Below are positions 59,301 to 62,300 of a stretch of 64,000 nucleotides of DNA, piece after piece. Position 1 is the first letter of the stretch; every line of letters starts with the position of its first letter. Under the pieces are notes generated by a model. The model ran no database searches. It was given only the letters and a program-made list of their open reading frames with translations, and was not told where the DNA came from. Source of the stretch: Enoplolaimus lenunculus (lineage: Eukaryota; Nematoda; Enoplea; Enoplida; Thoracostomopsidae); the NCBI GenBank assembly GCA_030248215.1, contig JASANG010001741.1, positions 62,001 through 126,000 of the forward strand, read 5' to 3'. Position numbers and translations under genes: made by a program.

Positions 59301-62300
59301 CAAACCCAGCTAAATAAAGCACGGACTGCACCTGACCAGAAATAAAACAGACAATAGCGTAGGTTTTCCACCTTAAAACTGAAACGTTTGTCGCGGGTAA
59401 AAACGGTGGAATTTTTTACCCCCAGGAATACCCACCCCTGAAACTCTGGTCCCAATATGAAAAGTAACTCCGCTTTACCTATGCTCGTTGCCGTAGGGGT
59501 CTTGGTGTTGCTTCCAAAATCTATACCCCCAGAACAGACGTTAGTACATGAATTAGACGAATAAAACGGTCCACGGATTGGATCACTGTCGAGACGTGCC
59601 GAACTGCAAGCGTAGCCATGACTTCCAGTACATTGGCCAGTTTCTGGCGAACAAAACCAACAGTTTGGAGCTAAAATTTAAATAGTAATTTATTAATTAA
59701 TTAATTCACTTATAATTTAATTAATTTATTAATTCACTTATAATTAATTAATTAATTCACTTATAATTTATTAATTAATTAATTCACTTAAAATTTAATT
59801 AAATAATTCACTTATAATTTATTAATTAATTGATTCACTTATAATTTAATTAATTAATTAATTCACTGTTAATTAATTAATTAAATCGCTTATAATTTAA
59901 TTAATTAATAATTCACTTATAATTAACTAATTAATTAATTCACTTATAATTAATTAATTAATTAATTAGCTGTTATTATTAAAGACATAGCTAACTAGGA
60001 AAGTTCAAAGGAACATCACGACATAAAAAACTCATTCTAGTCGCTATGCAGAGGTTTTTTTACAGATGAAAACAATGTCATCAAGCATATTATAATTGAA
60101 ATTTAGCTGAGAAAAATTTTATAATTCGAATAAATTTTTCAGCTGTTCCTTGCCCATGTGATATTAAAATTACTAAATGACAGCTGTAGTATTTTAGTCC
60201 GTTTTACGGTGCCGACCCGTCCAATTTAAATTCGGCGGCGTTGACCCGAATCGATGATGGCTCTTTGGACAAGAGTGCGCAACATGACAAATTTTGCGTG
60301 GACCAAAATGTTCCAGCATTCGCTGCATTTTGTGCGCTGACTCCGCCCCATTCTTTGCAGTCGGTAGTTATCGCTGCAAACACATGGAAATCGCATGCTT
60401 TTCATAAATACAAACGCAGCGGTAATACAAATAGGAATGCGTCGATGAACGTGACCCTTCCCATGCGTCGATGAACGTGACCCTTCCCATGCGTCGATGA
60501 ACGTAACCCTTCCCATGCGTCGATGAACGTGACCCTTCCCATGCGTCGATGAACGTGACCCATCCCATGCGTCGATGAACGTGACCCTTCCCATGCGTCG
60601 ATGAACGTGACCCTTCCCATGCGTCGATGAACGTGACCCTTCCCATGCGTCGATGAACGTGACCCTTCCCATGCGTCGATGAACGTGACCCTTCCCATGC
60701 GTCGATGAACGTGACCCTTCCCATTCGTCGATGAACGTGACCCTTCCCATGCGTCGATGAACGTGACCCTTCCCATGCATGTGAGTACGTCAACAGCACT
60801 GGATATATTTATTTATACACAGAATGTACCAAGTTGCATACTCTTCTTTAAGTACGAATTATCCACTCTTGGACTTACGTGGTGGACAGTTAGCATTGCA
60901 ATCGGTTTCGGAACCCCATCTACCAACGTCTAACGCGCATCTGTCTTCTGCGCACACCGTACACTGCTCGCTGTGCAAGCATTGCCAATACAGTTTGCCT
61001 GCAAATTTAAATAGCAAGACGGTAATGTAACCGTTCACAATGTAAAATTCGGCCTGAATTGAGGCCAATTACCAATTGGCCTAGGCTAATCTGCTACTGT
61101 CCATTAGCTCAATAGCAGTTTAGCTTAGGCTACACTGCTATTAATACATAAAATAGCAGATTAGCCTACGCCAATTAGTAATTGGCATGGATAGCAGATT
61201 GGCCTACGACATTTATATTATGACTCGGAAGGACGAATGAGGTGTTTAGAGTTCCAGTGGTGCGCCAAGGGTATAACGACTCCTGGTAAACTCAATGCCA
61301 GGGTGCCCGAAATCAAGAAATGTGGAAATAAGCGAGCAAAACAACATACGTAATGTTAGTATTAAATTACAAATTCAAAGTTTACGAATTCTGTATTTTA
61401 AAATTTAGTGAGAAGCCACTTTTACTTTCAGGGTCGAAACAGTAGATTAAGAATATTCCGAAGCCTAAGCCTAAGCCTAAGCAAAAAATGTAGTCTAGAA
61501 TGCAAGCCTATTCTTTTACAGACCCACCAGAAACCAAGACGGTAAAAAAAGTAACATGGACCCCTCCTAGGATGACGAACGGTATCTGGGGTTCATAAAC
61601 CAATAAAGTTATACACAACACTAATTTTTTAAGCAAACATATTTGAATGCTTTTGTTGAATGCGAGTGGCTTTGAAAACATTGAAAAGTTGGCCATTATG
61701 GAGTGAATCTTAGACTCACCCCCGTCGGTAGGTCATAATGTTTTCGGCAACAAACACGTACCAGGATAGTATGCGGAAAATCAGGGCCGGCGTTAGGATA
61801 GTCGTGCCCCCCAAACAGGTGTGAAGGGGCACCCACTAAAATGTTTCACAGCTCTATAACTTCGTGGTCCGAGAAACGATTTTTAGTTTGCCAAGCTGGA
61901 CCCCACAAGGATCGGGCTCTCAAATTGGGATGTTTAGGGGGCGCTTCCGCCGGCACTGAAATTGCTCAACAATCAGAAGTGGGTCAATCTTTTTCGCGAG
62001 AGAAAAAAAAGTTCTCTGGTCTAAGGCTTGTGAACTCTGTTTGCAAGTCGTCTGCTACGCGCCCAGTAATGCATCGTTCACAATAAAAAATTTCATTTTG
62101 CTACCAAAACTCTATAAGGTAGGGTGAACACGTGTCAATTTTGCTAATATAACCTTTTATGTAATTTTTGAAATATTTTCAAGGTTCATATCTGTTACGG
62201 TTTTTGTAGAATTTCAGCGTTTATTGTATTTTTGGTGTTGGACGAACACTTAAGCAAAAAATAGTAACACGAGTATCTGGTATTTTTAAACAACCAGTTG

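Noticed and set aside
60226-60799. Three minus-strand frames of 124-184 codons
   Set aside because: Translations of a 26-bp array in all three frames.
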